NCBI RefSeq assembly: GCF_021026375.1
Contig: NZ_JAJNDB010000001.1
Span: 1,178,001 to 1,242,000, forward strand
Reading direction: 5' to 3'
Source of the DNA: Actinomycetospora endophytica
GTDB taxonomy: Bacteria; Actinomycetota; Actinomycetes; Mycobacteriales; Pseudonocardiaceae
Length of the DNA stretch: 64,000 nucleotides
Shown here piece by piece: positions 63,871 to 64,000 of this stretch. Numbering within the stretch: position 1 is the first letter of the stretch; every line of letters starts with the position of its first letter. Position numbers and translations under genes: made by a program. The notes beneath the pieces were generated by a model. The model worked only from the letters and a program-made list of their open reading frames with translations. It ran no database searches and had not been told where the DNA came from.

Positions 63871-64000
63871 GACTACTCACCTCTCCCGCCGCGCACGATG
63901 GTCGGTCATCGACCACTCCAGGTGACGATAGGACCGATACCGAGATCGAAGCGCCATTCGTTCGGACGCTTGACGGAGCAGAGTTGTCACGTCACGTCGC

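Overview
The window is very GC-rich DNA with GTG starts, dense gene packing and many 4-base ATGA/GTGA gene overlaps. The dnaK-grpE-dnaJ-hspR order with HAIR-like operators, the DUF3151-fba pair, an ESX/WXG100-like pair and a MEDS/PucR regulator pair all point to a mycolate-related actinomycete, most likely a Pseudonocardia-type organism. That placement is an inference; no rRNA or other species marker is present.

Bases 1-20,000 hold the most interesting content: a bacterial coenzyme M (CoM) locus. On the minus strand, a tight operon (10742 to 6822) encodes phosphosulfolactate synthase (ComA), an unrecognised 290-residue protein, an adenylosuccinate-lyase-like protein and a D-cysteine-desulfhydrase-like PLP enzyme. 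A second aspartase/fumarase-superfamily protein faces it at 5358-6821. This matches in kind the Xanthobacter xcb set for CoM biosynthesis. Around it lie genes that look like users of CoM. One operon (967-4060) encodes a two-subunit thiamine-dependent E1 dehydrogenase and a short MetE-family protein with an intact zinc triad, as in epoxyalkane:CoM transferases. A long plus-strand run (10865-17383) encodes a single-cysteine CoA-disulfide-reductase-like flavoprotein, two short-chain dehydrogenases, a two-subunit CoA-transferase-family enzyme and an ADP-forming acyl-CoA synthetase. A MEDS sensor and a PucR-family regulator follow (17463-19723). I infer a CoM-dependent route that captures an epoxide or similar electrophile, oxidises the CoM thioether, activates it to a CoA ester and releases CoM. 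No alkene monooxygenase and no two-cysteine ketopropyl-CoM carboxylase is in the window.

Bases 19,720-38,000 are mostly housekeeping: an aminotransferase, a WXG100-like/transglycosylase pair, purD, a glycerophosphodiester phosphodiesterase lipoprotein, a UBP-type zinc finger, purA, DUF3151, fba, an ECF-like sigma factor, a DedA protein, a TrmH-family RNA methyltransferase, pyrE, a short-chain dehydrogenase, a membrane protein and an ABC-F ATPase.

Bases 38,100-47,400 form a heat-shock block: clpB, a flavohaemoprotein-like reductase that lacks the usual haem ligand, and the dnaK-grpE-dnaJ-hspR operon. Candidate HspR sites lie upstream of both clpB and dnaK. Bases 47,385-55,298 encode a chromosomal type IV secretion-like membrane machine (pilin-like, PrgI-like, VirB4-like, VirB6/TrbL-like, VirB8/TcpC-like and a cell-wall hydrolase) with no relaxase or coupling protein. 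The window ends with a heterodisulfide-reductase-like Fe-S membrane protein, dcd, a GGDEF protein, a small unknown protein, tRNA-Gly(CCC) and a BBE-type flavin oxidase.

Three families of dispersed palindromes recur. A 78-bp palindrome carries the stop codons of both convergent neighbours at its two ends (two copies). A hairpin containing AAGGGGCCCTT-like arms occurs twice. A GTCAG/CTGAC element occurs three times, two of them read through in frame as part of a protein N-terminus.
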